Below are positions 18,238-28,045 of a stretch of 64,000 nucleotides of DNA, piece by piece. The notes under the pieces are model-generated. The model ran no database searches and was not told the DNA's origin. It worked only from the letters and a program-made list of their open reading frames with translations. The DNA lies in assembly GCF_003584105.1 (NCBI RefSeq), contig NZ_QXFO01000018.1, positions 62,001-126,000 of the forward strand, written 5' to 3'. The stretch's first letter is position 1. Each line of letters starts with the position of its first letter. The translations under genes were made by a program, and so were the position numbers. Source of the stretch: Flagellimonas taeanensis. Lineage in GTDB: Bacteria; Bacteroidota; Bacteroidia; Flavobacteriales; Flavobacteriaceae.

Positions 18238-19524
18238 ATGGTATTTGCAAATCCTTCATATTTATGGGCATTATGGGGTCTTTTGGTCCCCTTGGCCATC
18301 CATTTGTGGAGCAAAAAGGAAGCAAAGACCATCAAGATCGGAAGCATACAGTTGTTGGACGAATCCAACTCAAGACAATCGAGCAGTCTACAACTGAACG
18401 AATGGTTCCTACTTTTTCTGCGAATGTTGGTCATCGCCCTTGCGGTCATGCTGATGGCCGGGCCCCAATGGCGAACGCATAAAAATAGAGATGAGGTCAC
18501 TTATGTGGTGGAGCCATCCCTTGGCAATCATGAAACCTTGAGTAAAGTTCTGGACAGTTTGAACGATATTTCAGAGATATTGCTGTTGAAAAATGGATTT
18601 CCGGAATGGGAAATGGATATGGAAAATCCCGGAGCGTCAACACCCAATTATTGGCAGTTGGTCCAAAAAATGGATTCCCTACCCTCCGATAGCATTGTGG
18701 TCTTTTCACACGCCCGGGTGCAGGGATTCAAGTCTATGAGGCCCACTACACACAAAAAGATCAATTGGGTGGTCATGGAACCTGAAAACCTTGGGGAAAC
18801 CCCATTGATGGCTTTGGAAAATGGCCAAGAAACAGAGATGTTCTCCCTAGTCGGTGATGGGCAGAACAACCTTTTCAAAAAGCAAAAACTGACCAACGGT
18901 TTTTCCCTTACCGAAAACAGGGACAGCCTTAAGGTGGAAACGGACAATGGAACAAAGACCATAGGTCATACCGTTTTAAGACCTATCGAAGTAGCCCTTT
19001 ATTCCCATACGGAAACTGAGACCGAAAAAAGATACATTGAAGCCTCCTTGGCCGCATTGTCCAACTATCTTCAGCGGGACATCAAGGTTCAAACATTTAA
19101 GGAAGGCGAACAGCCCGACGCTTCATCTGCAGATTTGAATATTTGGTTGCGGGACGACCCCTCGGATGCTTTTTCGGGGAAATGGTTGGTGCGCCATGAA
19201 GACCCATTGGCCAATCGGCTGATAGTCCCTAATGCTCAAGATGGACATTATCATTTGACCAAGACCCTGACTGCGGAGAATACGGTAGAGGAACATTTTG
19301 CAGAACAACTATTAACGCTGTTGGACTTGGATGCTGATATTGAAGAAGTGATTTTGAAGGCGGATTCCCGTCAGATGGATGCGTCCGAGTTGAAGCCCAA
19401 TTATGTGGAACCCAAATCGAAAAGGGAGCGGGCCACATTCAAAGACATGTCGCATTGGGCGTTTTTGGCCCTTTTGGTGTTGATGATGGTTGAACGTGTG
19501 ATTTCATACCTCAAAAAGCAATGA
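18238..19524 (+). CDS. BatA N-terminal domain membrane protein
   Basis: A 428-residue protein with the BatA/aerotolerance N-terminal region: two membrane helices (about 8-20 and 58-77) around a LWSKKEAKTIKIGSIQLL segment. A long periplasmic or cytoplasmic part with no recognised catalytic motif follows, then a C-terminal membrane helix (about 403-421). The vWA domain of full BatA is absent or too diverged to see. It is part of the MoxR operon and overlaps the next gene by 4 bp. Confidence 0.8.
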   Translation: MVFANPSYLWALWGLLVPLAIHLWSKKEAKTIKIGSIQLLDESNSRQSSSLQLNEWFLLFLRMLVIALAVMLMAGPQWRTHKNRDEVTYVVEPSLGNHETLSKVLDSLNDISEILLLKNGFPEWEMDMENPGASTPNYWQLVQKMDSLPSDSIVVFSHARVQGFKSMRPTTHKKINWVVMEPENLGETPLMALENGQETEMFSLVGDGQNNLFKKQKLTNGFSLTENRDSLKVETDNGTKTIGHTVLRPIEVALYSHTETETEKRYIEASLAALSNYLQRDIKVQTFKEGEQPDASSADLNIWLRDDPSDAFSGKWLVRHEDPLANRLIVPNAQDGHYHLTKTLTAENTVEEHFAEQLLTLLDLDADIEEVILKADSRQMDASELKPNYVEPKSKRERATFKDMSHWAFLALLVLMMVERVISYLKKQ

Positions 19525-21737
19525 TGATGGGAGAGGGGCAGTTGGTACAGTTCAGGAAAAGATGGCAACGAATCCTATATTTGGAGTGTCTGTGCTATGC
19601 CTTGGGCTGTGGTGCACTGACCTATCTGGTGTCATGGAACATTCTCGCTACCGTTTTGGTTTTTGTTCTTGCCTTCTTGGTTGCACTCTATTTTTACCGG
19701 CCCTGGAGCTTGAATATGGAAAATGCCGTGGCCTATATCGATGCCCATGTGCCAGAAGCGGCATATAGCAGTGGGCTTTTGGCGATGTCCACGGAAGAGC
19801 TTTCCGACCTGTCCAAGTTGCAGCAGCACAAGGTATATTCCCAACTGCACACCATTTTGCCCAAATTGAGGCCGCCCCACAAATTGATCATTTCCATTCC
19901 GGTGATGTTGGGTCTTGTCCTGATAGGTTTAGCTGTTCATTTTGGAGTCAAGACCTATGGAAAACATCTCGTGGAACCCACAACCGAAAGTCGGATTCAA
20001 TTCACCCCCTTGGATACGCTGGAAACGGCTGTTAAAGCTCCCAAATTGAAAGAGACCTCGATTACGGTCAACTATCCAGATTATACGAAATTGCCCACGT
20101 TGAAGACCTCGAACCCCAATATCAGTGCCGTAGTAGGGTCTGTGGTGACTTGGACTTTGGTATTCGAAGGGGAAGCGGCTTCCATCGACATGGAGCGCAT
20201 GGGCGAAGTTTTTGCACTTTCCAAAATGAACGGAGAATATATCCTGAACCAGAAAGTGGAGGCATCCGGGTTCTATAGTTTCAGTTTCAAGGATGTGGAA
20301 GGCAATGCCTATACCACGGATCTATATTCCTTGGAAGCCATAAAAGATATTCCGCCAGTCATCGAAGTGGACGATTTGCCCCAATACAGCTATTTTGAGT
20401 ATGATGCGGCCAAGGAGATTCCGCTGAAAGCCAAGACCACGGATGATTTTGGGGTGGATGATGTTTACATTGTGGCCACGGTGAGCAAGGGGTCTGGGGA
20501 ATCGGTAAAATTCAGGGAAGAAACCATTCGTTTTGAAGGTGCTTTTTCCAAAGGGAGCAAGCAACTGGAATTACGGAAACAGTTGGATTTGGACCAATTG
20601 GGTATGGATCCCGGTGATGAGCTCTATTTCTATGTGGAGGCCTTGGACAACAAAGTTCCGAACGCCAATGTTTCCCGAAGCGAAACCTATTTTGCGGTGA
20701 TCAGGGACACGGTCAGTGATGGATTTGCCGTGGAAGGCACATTGGGAGTGGACCTGATGCCCGATTATTTCAGGAGCCAGCGCCAATTGATCATCGACAC
20801 CGAAAAACTCATCAAGGACCGTCCCAATCTATCCGAATATCAGTTCAAATTCAAGAGCAACGAACTGGGCTTTGACCAAAAATCCCTCCGATTGAAATAT
20901 GGGCAGTTCATGGGCGATGAAGCCGAAATACAGGCTGCTCCAGGTGCAGTTTCCCATGTAGAGGCTGATGATGTTCATGAAGAAGGCGAAGAAGACCTTC
21001 TGGAAGGGTACAGTCACAAACATGACAGTGACAATGAGCACAATTTGGTGCCCGAACATGCGGAGGAAGAGGAGGAAGGAGAAGAAGATCCGTTGCATGA
21101 ATACCTCCACAACCATGATGACCCCGAAGAATCCACCCTGTTTGAAAAATCGTTGAAGGACAAGCTCAGGGAGGCCCTGAACATTATGTGGGATGCGGAA
21201 CTTTATCTTAGGCTTTACGAGCCCGAAAATTCCTTGCCATACCAATACAAGGCACTCGAACTCATTCAGGAGATCAAGAACAGCGCCCGGATCTATGTGC
21301 ACCGGATAGGTTTTGACCCTCCTCCCATCAAAGAAGAAAAGCGGCTTACGGGCGACATCAAGGAAATTGCGAATTATGACAAAAAAGAACAGTTCGACCA
21401 TGCCTTGTCCTTTGCATCCACTCGAAAGGCCATATCCCGTCTCGAACTTTTGAGTATGGGCAGTACGACATTCAAGGAAACGGATAGGGCACTTTTTCAA
21501 GAAACGGGCAACGAGTTGGCCAAAAAAGCAGTGGTGGAACCCTTAAAATACCTAAAGGTATTACAGGGGCTGCGCGACCTGGAAAGGGCTGATGCGAGAA
21601 CACCGGAAAAATTTAGGGAAATCCAGAAAAGTCTTCTTTCCGTTATCGGTGAAGTGGAGGGCAACCCAGGTAAGAAAACCGGTTTGCAAGACGAGATCAA
21701 TAGGTTGTACCTAAAAGAGTTGGGTAGTTATGATTGA
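19521..21737 (+). CDS. Large membrane protein of MoxR operon, DUF4175-like, with His/acidic insert
   Basis: A 738-residue protein with three N-terminal membrane helices (about 15-32, 37-55, 115-140), then a beta-rich periplasmic region and a helical C-terminus. Its place after DUF58 and BatA genes and the helix pattern suggest a DUF4175-like protein. Residues about 472-537 form an insert made almost only of Asp, Glu, His and Asn (HKHDSDNEHN, EEEEEGEED, HNHDD), absent from any domain I know. I cannot assign a function. It overlaps the next gene by 8 bp. Confidence 0.7.
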   Translation: MMMGEGQLVQFRKRWQRILYLECLCYALGCGALTYLVSWNILATVLVFVLAFLVALYFYRPWSLNMENAVAYIDAHVPEAAYSSGLLAMSTEELSDLSKLQQHKVYSQLHTILPKLRPPHKLIISIPVMLGLVLIGLAVHFGVKTYGKHLVEPTTESRIQFTPLDTLETAVKAPKLKETSITVNYPDYTKLPTLKTSNPNISAVVGSVVTWTLVFEGEAASIDMERMGEVFALSKMNGEYILNQKVEASGFYSFSFKDVEGNAYTTDLYSLEAIKDIPPVIEVDDLPQYSYFEYDAAKEIPLKAKTTDDFGVDDVYIVATVSKGSGESVKFREETIRFEGAFSKGSKQLELRKQLDLDQLGMDPGDELYFYVEALDNKVPNANVSRSETYFAVIRDTVSDGFAVEGTLGVDLMPDYFRSQRQLIIDTEKLIKDRPNLSEYQFKFKSNELGFDQKSLRLKYGQFMGDEAEIQAAPGAVSHVEADDVHEEGEEDLLEGYSHKHDSDNEHNLVPEHAEEEEEGEEDPLHEYLHNHDDPEESTLFEKSLKDKLREALNIMWDAELYLRLYEPENSLPYQYKALELIQEIKNSARIYVHRIGFDPPPIKEEKRLTGDIKEIANYDKKEQFDHALSFASTRKAISRLELLSMGSTTFKETDRALFQETGNELAKKAVVEPLKYLKVLQGLRDLERADARTPEKFREIQKSLLSVIGEVEGNPGKKTGLQDEINRLYLKELGSYD

Positions 21738-23484
21738 TGGGCTGTCCTTTTTGAACTGGAAGTTTTTCTGGCCATTTTTCGTGGGCAGTCTGTTGCTTTG
21801 GGGAACGTTCATATGGAAGGAATGGCCACAGCGAAAAGAGCGAAGGTTCTGGGTAAAATTGGTAGTCTCCTTTATCGGGATAGCTTCATTGTTGTTGATG
21901 GCTTTGAAGCCCGCACATCAAAAAGAAGCACTTCTGGGAAGAGGCATCGTATTGACGGAAGGTCATCGGCCGGAACAATTGGATAGCATCCGGTCTATTT
22001 TTAGACGCATAAAAATGGAAAGCTATATCCCAGGAAAAACCCTGGCCCTTTTGGAAACCACTGATTCCCTTTTTGTATTGGGGCATGGGATACAGCCTTT
22101 TGATGTGTGGCAGTTCAAGGGCAAGTCCGTTAACTTTCTGGGTGGCGGGAAACCTGAAGGATTGGTGGACATAGCGCATGAAAATGAGCTTTTGTTGGGG
22201 GATGAACTTTCCATAAGGGCTAGATACAACAACCCTAAATTGGGACATTGGCTCATATTGAACGATTCTGGGGGGAATGGACTCGATTCCATCGCACTCG
22301 AAGATGGGACCGATCAGTATATTGAATTGGGAACCAAACCCAAGGCCAGCGGTCAGTTTGTCTATTCGTTGGTGGAAAAAGATGCCGAAGGGTCGTTGGT
22401 GGGCACAGAGCCCCTACCCGTAAAGGTGCAGCCTCGTGAACCCCTAAAGATATGGATGGTCACAAACTTCCCCACATTCGAGACCAAATACCTCAAGAAC
22501 TTTCTGGCCGAAAATGGCCATAGCGTATTGGCACGCACCCAATTGACCAAGGACAAGTTCAAGTTTGAGTATTTCAATCGGGAGGCTTCCCCCATTTACC
22601 AAATTACGCCAAAGGCGTTGGAAGGTTTTGACCTGATCATCATGGACACGGACTCATACCTTGGTCTGGGGACATCTTCCAGAGCGATTTTGGAAGAAAC
22701 AATACGGGAACAGGGAACCGGGCTGTTCATTCAGCCCAACACCTCATTTTTTAAACTTTCGCAACGGCAGTCCCCGTTTCGATTTTTGGTGGATGGGAAA
22801 AGTGATTTCACCTTTGGCGGAATTACGCAAAGCCTGAAAAAATATCCGTATTCCTTTCAGCACAGGTTTCCCCTTCAACCCATCATTCTGGATTCGGTGG
22901 AGATTTCAGCCTATATCCCGATGGAAAAAGGCAAGATGGCCACTTCAGTCCTGCAGGATACCTATCATTTGATATTGAATGGAAATCAAGATCTGTACGC
23001 CAGAATTTGGACACATCTGTTGAACGAGTTTGTCCGCCAGCAGGAAGTGGAGACGGAGTGGCAAGCCCTGACGGATATTCCTAGACCAAACCAGCCTTTT
23101 GAATTTCAATTGCGCACCAATGTGGAAAGCCCTAAGGTGGAAACCGATCAAGGAATGGGTATTCCGCTGCTTCAGGATTTTTCGGTATCCACGTTATGGA
23201 ACGGTACCAGATACCCCCGTCGTGCTGGATGGAATCAACTAGGGATTTCTGCGGATTCCCTATCCCATTTTTCCTATTATGTTTTTGATACCAATGAGCG
23301 AAAAGCCATGACGCAGCAAAATGTGCTGGAAGCAAACCTCAGACAATTTGGACAGCATGGAGGTTTTGGAAAAGTCAAACCCTTAACATCAAAGGACCAT
23401 GCCCCTATATCCCCGTTCTGGTTCTTCGTCCCGTTTGTCCTTTGTATGGGATGGCTGTGGTTGGAACCCAAGCTTTTCCACTAA
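21730..23484 (+). CDS. Membrane protein with amidotransferase-like region, end of MoxR operon
   Basis: A 584-residue protein with two N-terminal membrane helices (about 10-28, 41-60) and one at the C-terminus (about 558-576). The central part (about 235-370) resembles the class I glutamine-amidotransferase-like fold of BatA-associated proteins: IWMVTNFPTFETKYLKNFLAENGH, later DLIIMDTDSYLGL. No catalytic Cys-His pair is evident, so it is probably not an enzyme. It completes an operon of six genes with tight spacing and is followed by a convergent regulator gene. Confidence 0.7.
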   Translation: MIDGLSFLNWKFFWPFFVGSLLLWGTFIWKEWPQRKERRFWVKLVVSFIGIASLLLMALKPAHQKEALLGRGIVLTEGHRPEQLDSIRSIFRRIKMESYIPGKTLALLETTDSLFVLGHGIQPFDVWQFKGKSVNFLGGGKPEGLVDIAHENELLLGDELSIRARYNNPKLGHWLILNDSGGNGLDSIALEDGTDQYIELGTKPKASGQFVYSLVEKDAEGSLVGTEPLPVKVQPREPLKIWMVTNFPTFETKYLKNFLAENGHSVLARTQLTKDKFKFEYFNREASPIYQITPKALEGFDLIIMDTDSYLGLGTSSRAILEETIREQGTGLFIQPNTSFFKLSQRQSPFRFLVDGKSDFTFGGITQSLKKYPYSFQHRFPLQPIILDSVEISAYIPMEKGKMATSVLQDTYHLILNGNQDLYARIWTHLLNEFVRQQEVETEWQALTDIPRPNQPFEFQLRTNVESPKVETDQGMGIPLLQDFSVSTLWNGTRYPRRAGWNQLGISADSLSHFSYYVFDTNERKAMTQQNVLEANLRQFGQHGGFGKVKPLTSKDHAPISPFWFFVPFVLCMGWLWLEPKLFH

Positions 23485-23496
23485 TAAGGGTTCAGG

Positions 23497-24480
23497 TCAG
23501 GCGACCGCGGTCACATCTTTGTTGTACTTGTTCCGATACTCAATGGGCGTGAGCCCAGTGATTTTCTTGAACACGTTCCGGAACGCCTTGGAATCGGTAT
23601 AGCCCACATCGAACATGACTTCGGTGATATTTTTTCGGGTAGACTCAAAACTGCGCTTGGCAGCCTCTATTTTTACCCGTTGCAGGTATTCCACCACCGT
23701 ATTGTTCGTAGCCTGTTTGAAACGTCGCTCAAAACTTCTTCGGCTCACGGCGACCATTTCGGCAAGTTCGTCCACGGTCATTTTTTCGTGGTAGTTCGTT
23801 TCAATGTATTCTTGGGCCTGTTTTACCTGTTCGTCGTTGTGGTCCTTTTGACCAGTGAACATCATAAAGGCAGCTTGACTGTCCCTGTCGATATCAATGG
23901 CAAAATATTTGGAGGCCAGGATGGCCATGTCCCTGTCCGTATATTTTTCCAAAAGATAGAGCAAGAGGTTCCATATGGAATTGGCCCCACCACTGGAATA
24001 GATGCCATTTTCTTCGGTGATGACCCCGCCATCGACCACTTCCACCTCTGGAAACATTTCCTTGAACTCGTTGTAAAAGGCCCAATGGGTAGAACACTTT
24101 TTGCCATTCAGCATGCCCGTGGAGGCCAATAGAAAAGCTCCAATGCACAAAGAGGCCACCTCTGCACCCATGTCCCGCTGTTTTGTGATCCAAGGAATCG
24201 TATCCTCATTCAGGGCCAAAGCGGTCTGCATGTCACCAAAGATAGGAGGGATGATGACGAGGTCGGCCTGCCCGGAGTCTTCCAAAAAGGCATCCGTGGT
24301 TATGGAATAGGCCCCGTCCTGGATCCGGATTTCCTTATCGGTGCCCACCATTTGCACGTTGAACAAGGGTTCCTTGCCAGAGGCCTGTAAAAATTGATTG
24401 GCCGTTGTGAACAGGTACCGGGCTGCCGTGACCCCCGAGGCCACCGCAGTTTTGGGAATTAAGATGGATATGGTCTTCAT
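23497..24480 (-). CDS. GlxA-family AraC transcriptional regulator
   Basis: A 327-residue regulator with an N-terminal DJ-1/PfpI-like domain (about 1-195, with CIGAFLLASTGMLNGKKCSTHW around the nucleophile-elbow region) and a C-terminal AraC helix-turn-helix pair (about 225-320, ending FRNVFKKITGLTPIEYRNKY). I start at ATG 24480 (MKTISILIPK); longer frames read through the leader of the divergent VOC gene. GlxA regulators often control neighbouring catabolic genes, here likely the VOC/DUF1801/DoxX series (inference). Confidence 0.88.
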   Translation of the reverse strand: MKTISILIPKTAVASGVTAARYLFTTANQFLQASGKEPLFNVQMVGTDKEIRIQDGAYSITTDAFLEDSGQADLVIIPPIFGDMQTALALNEDTIPWITKQRDMGAEVASLCIGAFLLASTGMLNGKKCSTHWAFYNEFKEMFPEVEVVDGGVITEENGIYSSGGANSIWNLLLYLLEKYTDRDMAILASKYFAIDIDRDSQAAFMMFTGQKDHNDEQVKQAQEYIETNYHEKMTVDELAEMVAVSRRSFERRFKQATNNTVVEYLQRVKIEAAKRSFESTRKNITEVMFDVGYTDSKAFRNVFKKITGLTPIEYRNKYNKDVTAVA

Positions 24481-24595
24481 GTTTCCAAAAGTAATGAAAA
24501 CCTTTGGCGGAATCAACCCGTTAAACAGACGTTTTTGCACCCTGCGGTTTCTTATTTTCATTTTCATCTTTGTTGTGTTGAAAAATAGGCAAGCG

Positions 24596-25003
24596 ATGAG
24601 CCAAATCATTACATATCTTACATTTAATGGGAATTGCAGGGAAGCCATGGAATTTTACCAAGAATGTCTAGGAGGGGAACTGAAGCTACAGACGTTGGAG
24701 GACACTCCAAGAGCCGATGTGTTTCCAGACCAACTAAAGGGTTTCGTGGTACAAGCGGCCTTGGAAAAGGACGGGATGTTGTTGATGGGTACCGATATGG
24801 TGGACCGGGAATTGGTCAGAGGCAATTCCATATCCATTCTTTTGGGTGCTTCGAGTGAAGAGCAGCTCCAAGAATATTACCAAAAACTCAAAAAGGGGAG
24901 CGTAAGTGCGTATCCGCTGGGCAAGACCCATTGGGGGAACCTTTTTGGAAGTTTGGTGGACAAGTACGGCAACGAATGGTTGTTCCATTATCATATAAAA
25001 TAA
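24596..25003 (+). CDS. PhnB-like VOC-family protein, copy 1
   Basis: A 135-residue single-module glyoxalase/bleomycin-resistance-fold protein. It begins MSQIITYLTFNGNCREAMEFYQECLGGEL and ends LVDKYGNEWLFHYHI, the pattern of PhnB-like proteins (3-demethylubiquinone methyltransferase-like annotation in databases, enzymatic role unproven). I chose ATG 24596 because the longer frame includes leader sequence without family match. Two further VOC genes follow within 3 kb. Confidence 0.87.
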   Translation: MSQIITYLTFNGNCREAMEFYQECLGGELKLQTLEDTPRADVFPDQLKGFVVQAALEKDGMLLMGTDMVDRELVRGNSISILLGASSEEQLQEYYQKLKKGSVSAYPLGKTHWGNLFGSLVDKYGNEWLFHYHIK

Positions 25004-25021
25004 CGGCAAAAGTAAACAGAT

Positions 25022-25387
25022 ATGAAAGGCAGGAAATTCACTACAGTGGACGATTATTTCAAGGAAATCCCAAAAGCGGCCCTTGAGCGTATGGCCACCA
25101 TCCGCAAAGAATTGAAAACCGTGGCCCCATTGGCCAGTGAAGCGATCAGCTACAATATGCCGGCCCTGAAGTACAAAGGTGTCCTGGTCTACTATGCAGC
25201 TTATGAAAAACACATAGGTTTCTACGCCATCCCCAACACCCATGAACACTTTGCAAAGGAATTGGCCGGATATAAACAAGGAAAAGGCTCTGTCCAGTTT
25301 CCACATGATCGACCATTGCCTATGGAGCTCATCAAACGGATGATGGCCTATAGATACCAACAGCAACTGGAAGCTAACAAATCATAG
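25022..25387 (+). CDS. DUF1801 / YdhG-like protein
   Basis: A 121-residue DUF1801 protein, the fold of the Bacillus iron chaperone YdhG/frataxin-like proteins. Family features are the N-terminal TVDDYFKEIPKAALERM, a SYNMPALKYKG strand, YYAAYEKHIGFYA and a KGSVQFPHDRPLP end. Its biochemical role in Bacteroidetes is not settled. It sits 18 bp after the VOC gene and 32 bp before the next, so it belongs to that run. Confidence 0.85.
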   Translation: MKGRKFTTVDDYFKEIPKAALERMATIRKELKTVAPLASEAISYNMPALKYKGVLVYYAAYEKHIGFYAIPNTHEHFAKELAGYKQGKGSVQFPHDRPLPMELIKRMMAYRYQQQLEANKS

Positions 25388-25419
25388 AACAACCCAAAAA
25401 GCACATAAATTCAAGCACC

Positions 25420-26328
25420 ATGAAAACAACAAAGAACACCCAAAAGATTGTACCCTTTCTTTGGTTTGATGACCGGGCCGAGGAAGCCATGAATTTTTAT
25501 ACCTCGATCTTCCCAAACTCAAAGATTGATTTTTTGAACAAATGGCCGGAGGGAAGTCCTTTTCCTTCAACTACTGTCCAAAATGGGTGTTTTACCCTGG
25601 ATGGCACCACTTTTCATGCTTTTGATGCGGGTCCCATGTTCAAGTTCAACCCATCCATTTCCTTTTTTGTCATTTTTGAGACTGAGGATGAAATCGATTC
25701 GGTCTGGGAACAATTAATAAAAGGGGGTGAGGCAATGATGGCCTTGGATACCTATCCGTGGAGCGAGCGTTATGGATGGGTCACGGATCGCTTTGGGCTT
25801 TCTTGGCAACTGATGAAGGGCAAGTTGGAAGATGTTGGGCAACGGGTGACCCCATTGTTGATGCTTTCTGGGGAGCAGCGAGGCAATGCAGAGCAGGCTT
25901 TGAACCAGTACATGTCCATTTTTGGAGACTCATCCTTGGATGGAATATCCAGATATGGGGCAAACGGACCTGGGCCCGAAGGTCTGGTGAACCATGCCCA
26001 ATTTAAACTGGAGGGTCAGACATTCATGGTCATAGACAACGGTACGGAAGCGGAAATGCCGTTCAACGAGGCCGTTTCATTGTATGTCAACTGCAAAGAC
26101 CAGACAGAGGTGGACCATTTATGGGAAGCACTTACCAAGAATGGGGGCAGTGAGTCCCGATGTGGCTGGTTGAAGGACAGGTATGGAGTGTCTTGGCAAA
26201 TTGTTCCGGAAATTGTTTCGGAAAAGTTGGTGAATGGTGAGCCCCATCGTGTAAAGCAGCTGATGGAGGCCCTATGGCAAATGAAGAAACTGGATGTATC
26301 TCAACTCGTGGCAGCCTATAATCAATAA
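25420..26328 (+). CDS. Two-module PhnB-like VOC-family protein, copy 2
   Basis: A 302-residue protein made of two VOC modules (about 8-140 and 145-280), each ending in a WLKDRYGVSWQ-type motif (DRFGLSWQLM, DRYGVSWQIV). Known single-module relatives act as homodimers, so the fusion builds the dimer in one chain. A short C-terminal helix (KQLMEALWQMKKLDVSQL) follows. Substrate unknown. It is the largest member of the local VOC cluster. Confidence 0.87.
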   Translation: MKTTKNTQKIVPFLWFDDRAEEAMNFYTSIFPNSKIDFLNKWPEGSPFPSTTVQNGCFTLDGTTFHAFDAGPMFKFNPSISFFVIFETEDEIDSVWEQLIKGGEAMMALDTYPWSERYGWVTDRFGLSWQLMKGKLEDVGQRVTPLLMLSGEQRGNAEQALNQYMSIFGDSSLDGISRYGANGPGPEGLVNHAQFKLEGQTFMVIDNGTEAEMPFNEAVSLYVNCKDQTEVDHLWEALTKNGGSESRCGWLKDRYGVSWQIVPEIVSEKLVNGEPHRVKQLMEALWQMKKLDVSQLVAAYNQ

Positions 26329-26429
26329 AGTTTGACGGGAATGCCCCCTAAAGCCGCCGTTTTCACACCTCCTTTTCAATATCATATGCCTTAGTTTTAT
26401 AAGCGTAAACGATAAACAATTCATGAATC

Positions 26430-26807
26430 ATGAAAAACAAGATTCTCTTCATTTTGGCCTTGCTCTTCGGACTGATGTTCGCCAATGCAGGCCTTAACAA
26501 ATTTTTGAACTACATGCCCATGCCAGAAGAAATGCCAGAAGCCTTGTTGAAGGATTTTCAGGCAATGATGGAAATTTCTTGGCTATTGCCCTTGGTGGGT
26601 TTGGCCGAACTCATCGGTGGTATTTTGGTCATCATACCCAAAACACGGGCCTTGGGAGCATTGATCATTCTTCCAGTGATGGTGGGCATTTTGCTCGTCA
26701 ACACGGTGGTGGACACAAGCGGATTCGTCATCGCTTTGGTACTGGCCATTATCTTGGGATGGATCATGTACGAGAACAGATATAAATACAGGCCCATTTT
26801 CCAATAA
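26430..26807 (+). CDS. DoxX-family small membrane protein, copy 1
   Basis: A 125-residue protein with four membrane helices (about 5-22, 50-66, 72-90, 96-114) and the family features LFGLMFANAGLNKF and WLLPLVGLAELIGGILV. DoxX proteins are linked to thiosulfate:quinone oxidoreductase and redox stress, but many have unknown roles. It starts 101 bp after the VOC gene and is followed by another VOC gene 37 bp on. Confidence 0.85.
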   Translation: MKNKILFILALLFGLMFANAGLNKFLNYMPMPEEMPEALLKDFQAMMEISWLLPLVGLAELIGGILVIIPKTRALGALIILPVMVGILLVNTVVDTSGFVIALVLAIILGWIMYENRYKYRPIFQ

Positions 26808-26844
26808 AAAATTCAATATAATCCATAATTAAAAAGCAAAAAAA

Positions 26845-27270
26845 ATGAAAGTAAATCCCTATTTGAACTTTGACGGTAAAACCGAAGATGCCTTCAATTT
26901 CTATAGATCGGTTTTTGGTGGTGAGTTTACTGCCAACATGAAGATGGAGGATGCTCCAGGCACCGACGGTCTCAACGAAGAGGAGAAAAACCGTATCATG
27001 CACATCAGTCTTCCCATTGGCACGGATACCATCTTAATGGGCTCGGATATTGTTCAGTCCATGGGTCATACCTTGAACCAAGGCAACAACGTGTACATTT
27101 CCCTGCATCCAGAGAGCAGGGAAGAAGCTGACCGGCTTTTCAATGGACTTTCTGAGGGAGGTGATGTGGAAATGCCCATGGAAGACCAGTTTTGGGGTGA
27201 TTATTTTGGCAGTTTTATCGATAAGTTCGGTGTGAGATGGATGGTGAACTTCAATAAACAATACATATAA
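26845..27270 (+). CDS. PhnB-like VOC-family protein, copy 3
   Basis: A 141-residue VOC protein starting MKVNPYLNFDGKTEDAFNFYRSVFGGEF and ending FGSFIDKFGVRWMVNF. It is closer to the classical PhnB type than copy 1. The next gene begins one base after its stop codon, so translation is probably coupled to the AHSA1 gene. Confidence 0.88.
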   Translation: MKVNPYLNFDGKTEDAFNFYRSVFGGEFTANMKMEDAPGTDGLNEEEKNRIMHISLPIGTDTILMGSDIVQSMGHTLNQGNNVYISLHPESREEADRLFNGLSEGGDVEMPMEDQFWGDYFGSFIDKFGVRWMVNFNKQYI

Positions 27271-27271
27271 G

Positions 27272-27685
27272 ATGGAAAAGGATAAAATCACTGTACAGAC
27301 CACTGTGAACAAGAATGTGGAAAGGGTATGGGAGTGCTGGACCGATCCAGAGCACATTACCCAATGGAATTTTGCTGCGGACAGTTGGTGCTGTCCAAAG
27401 GCCGAGAACGACCTTAAGGTCGGGGGCAAATATAGGGCCAGGATGGAAGCGAAGGATGGTCGTTTTGGTTTCGATTTTGAGGCCGTTTACGATGAAGTGG
27501 TCAAACACAAAAAAATCTCGTACACGATGACGGATGGCAGGCAGGCCACGACCACTTTTGAAACTTCAGGGACAGGTACCTTGGTGACGACAGTTTTTGA
27601 TCCGGAGAATCAAAATCCTTTGGAAATGCAGCAAGGAGGCTGGCAGGCCATCCTCAATAATTTCAAAGCCTATGTTGAAAGGTAA
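27272..27685 (+). CDS. AHSA1/SRPBCC-family protein
   Basis: A 137-residue START-like (SRPBCC) protein of the AHSA1/YndB type. The hallmark VERVWECWTDPEHITQWNFA is near the N-terminus and a C-terminal GGWQAILNNFKAYVE helix closes the pocket. Such proteins bind hydrophobic ligands; many in Bacteroidetes sit with VOC and DoxX genes as here. The ligand is unknown. Confidence 0.88.
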   Translation: MEKDKITVQTTVNKNVERVWECWTDPEHITQWNFAADSWCCPKAENDLKVGGKYRARMEAKDGRFGFDFEAVYDEVVKHKKISYTMTDGRQATTTFETSGTGTLVTTVFDPENQNPLEMQQGGWQAILNNFKAYVER

Positions 27686-27720
27686 CTTTTCCAATTTCTC
27701 GGATAGGTAGTAAACGTGCA

Positions 27721-27990
27721 ATGGTAGAAGTATTCAGTACAAATATAGTGTCCAACATCAATGCCGAACAGGTTCTGGACATTCTTCAGCAGCATTTTCC
27801 AGGTCTTGGGATCAACTTTGACCTGGAGGATTGTGACAAGATCCTTCGGGTACAATCCAAGCTTGATGGGGAAATTTGTATCAAGAGCATTTTAAGGATC
27901 GTGAGGGACCAAGGGTTCAAAATCGAGTTGCTTCCAGATGTCGTGAATGAAGAAAAAAATGGGATGCAAAAAAGATTTTGGCAAAAATGA
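27721..27990 (+). CDS. Small HMA-like-fold hypothetical protein
   Basis: An 89-residue protein with a beta-alpha-beta-beta-alpha-beta pattern like heavy-metal-associated domains (VFSTNIVSNINAEQVLDILQQHFPG ... ILRVQSKLDGEICIKSILRIVRDQGFKIELLPD) but without the CxxC metal motif. Such proteins are common in flavobacteria with no assigned role as far as I know. It starts 36 bp after the AHSA1 gene on the same strand. Confidence 0.6.
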   Translation: MVEVFSTNIVSNINAEQVLDILQQHFPGLGINFDLEDCDKILRVQSKLDGEICIKSILRIVRDQGFKIELLPDVVNEEKNGMQKRFWQK

Positions 27991-28045
27991 TGCAACCAAA
28001 TGCCGTTTTTCCCATCAATATATAAACTATAAATTTGATATGTTT

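Noticed and set aside
23497..24648. GlxA regulator start at 24648
   Set aside because: The extra 56 residues have no family match and run through the leader of the divergent VOC gene; ATG 24480 gives a normal GlxA N-terminus.
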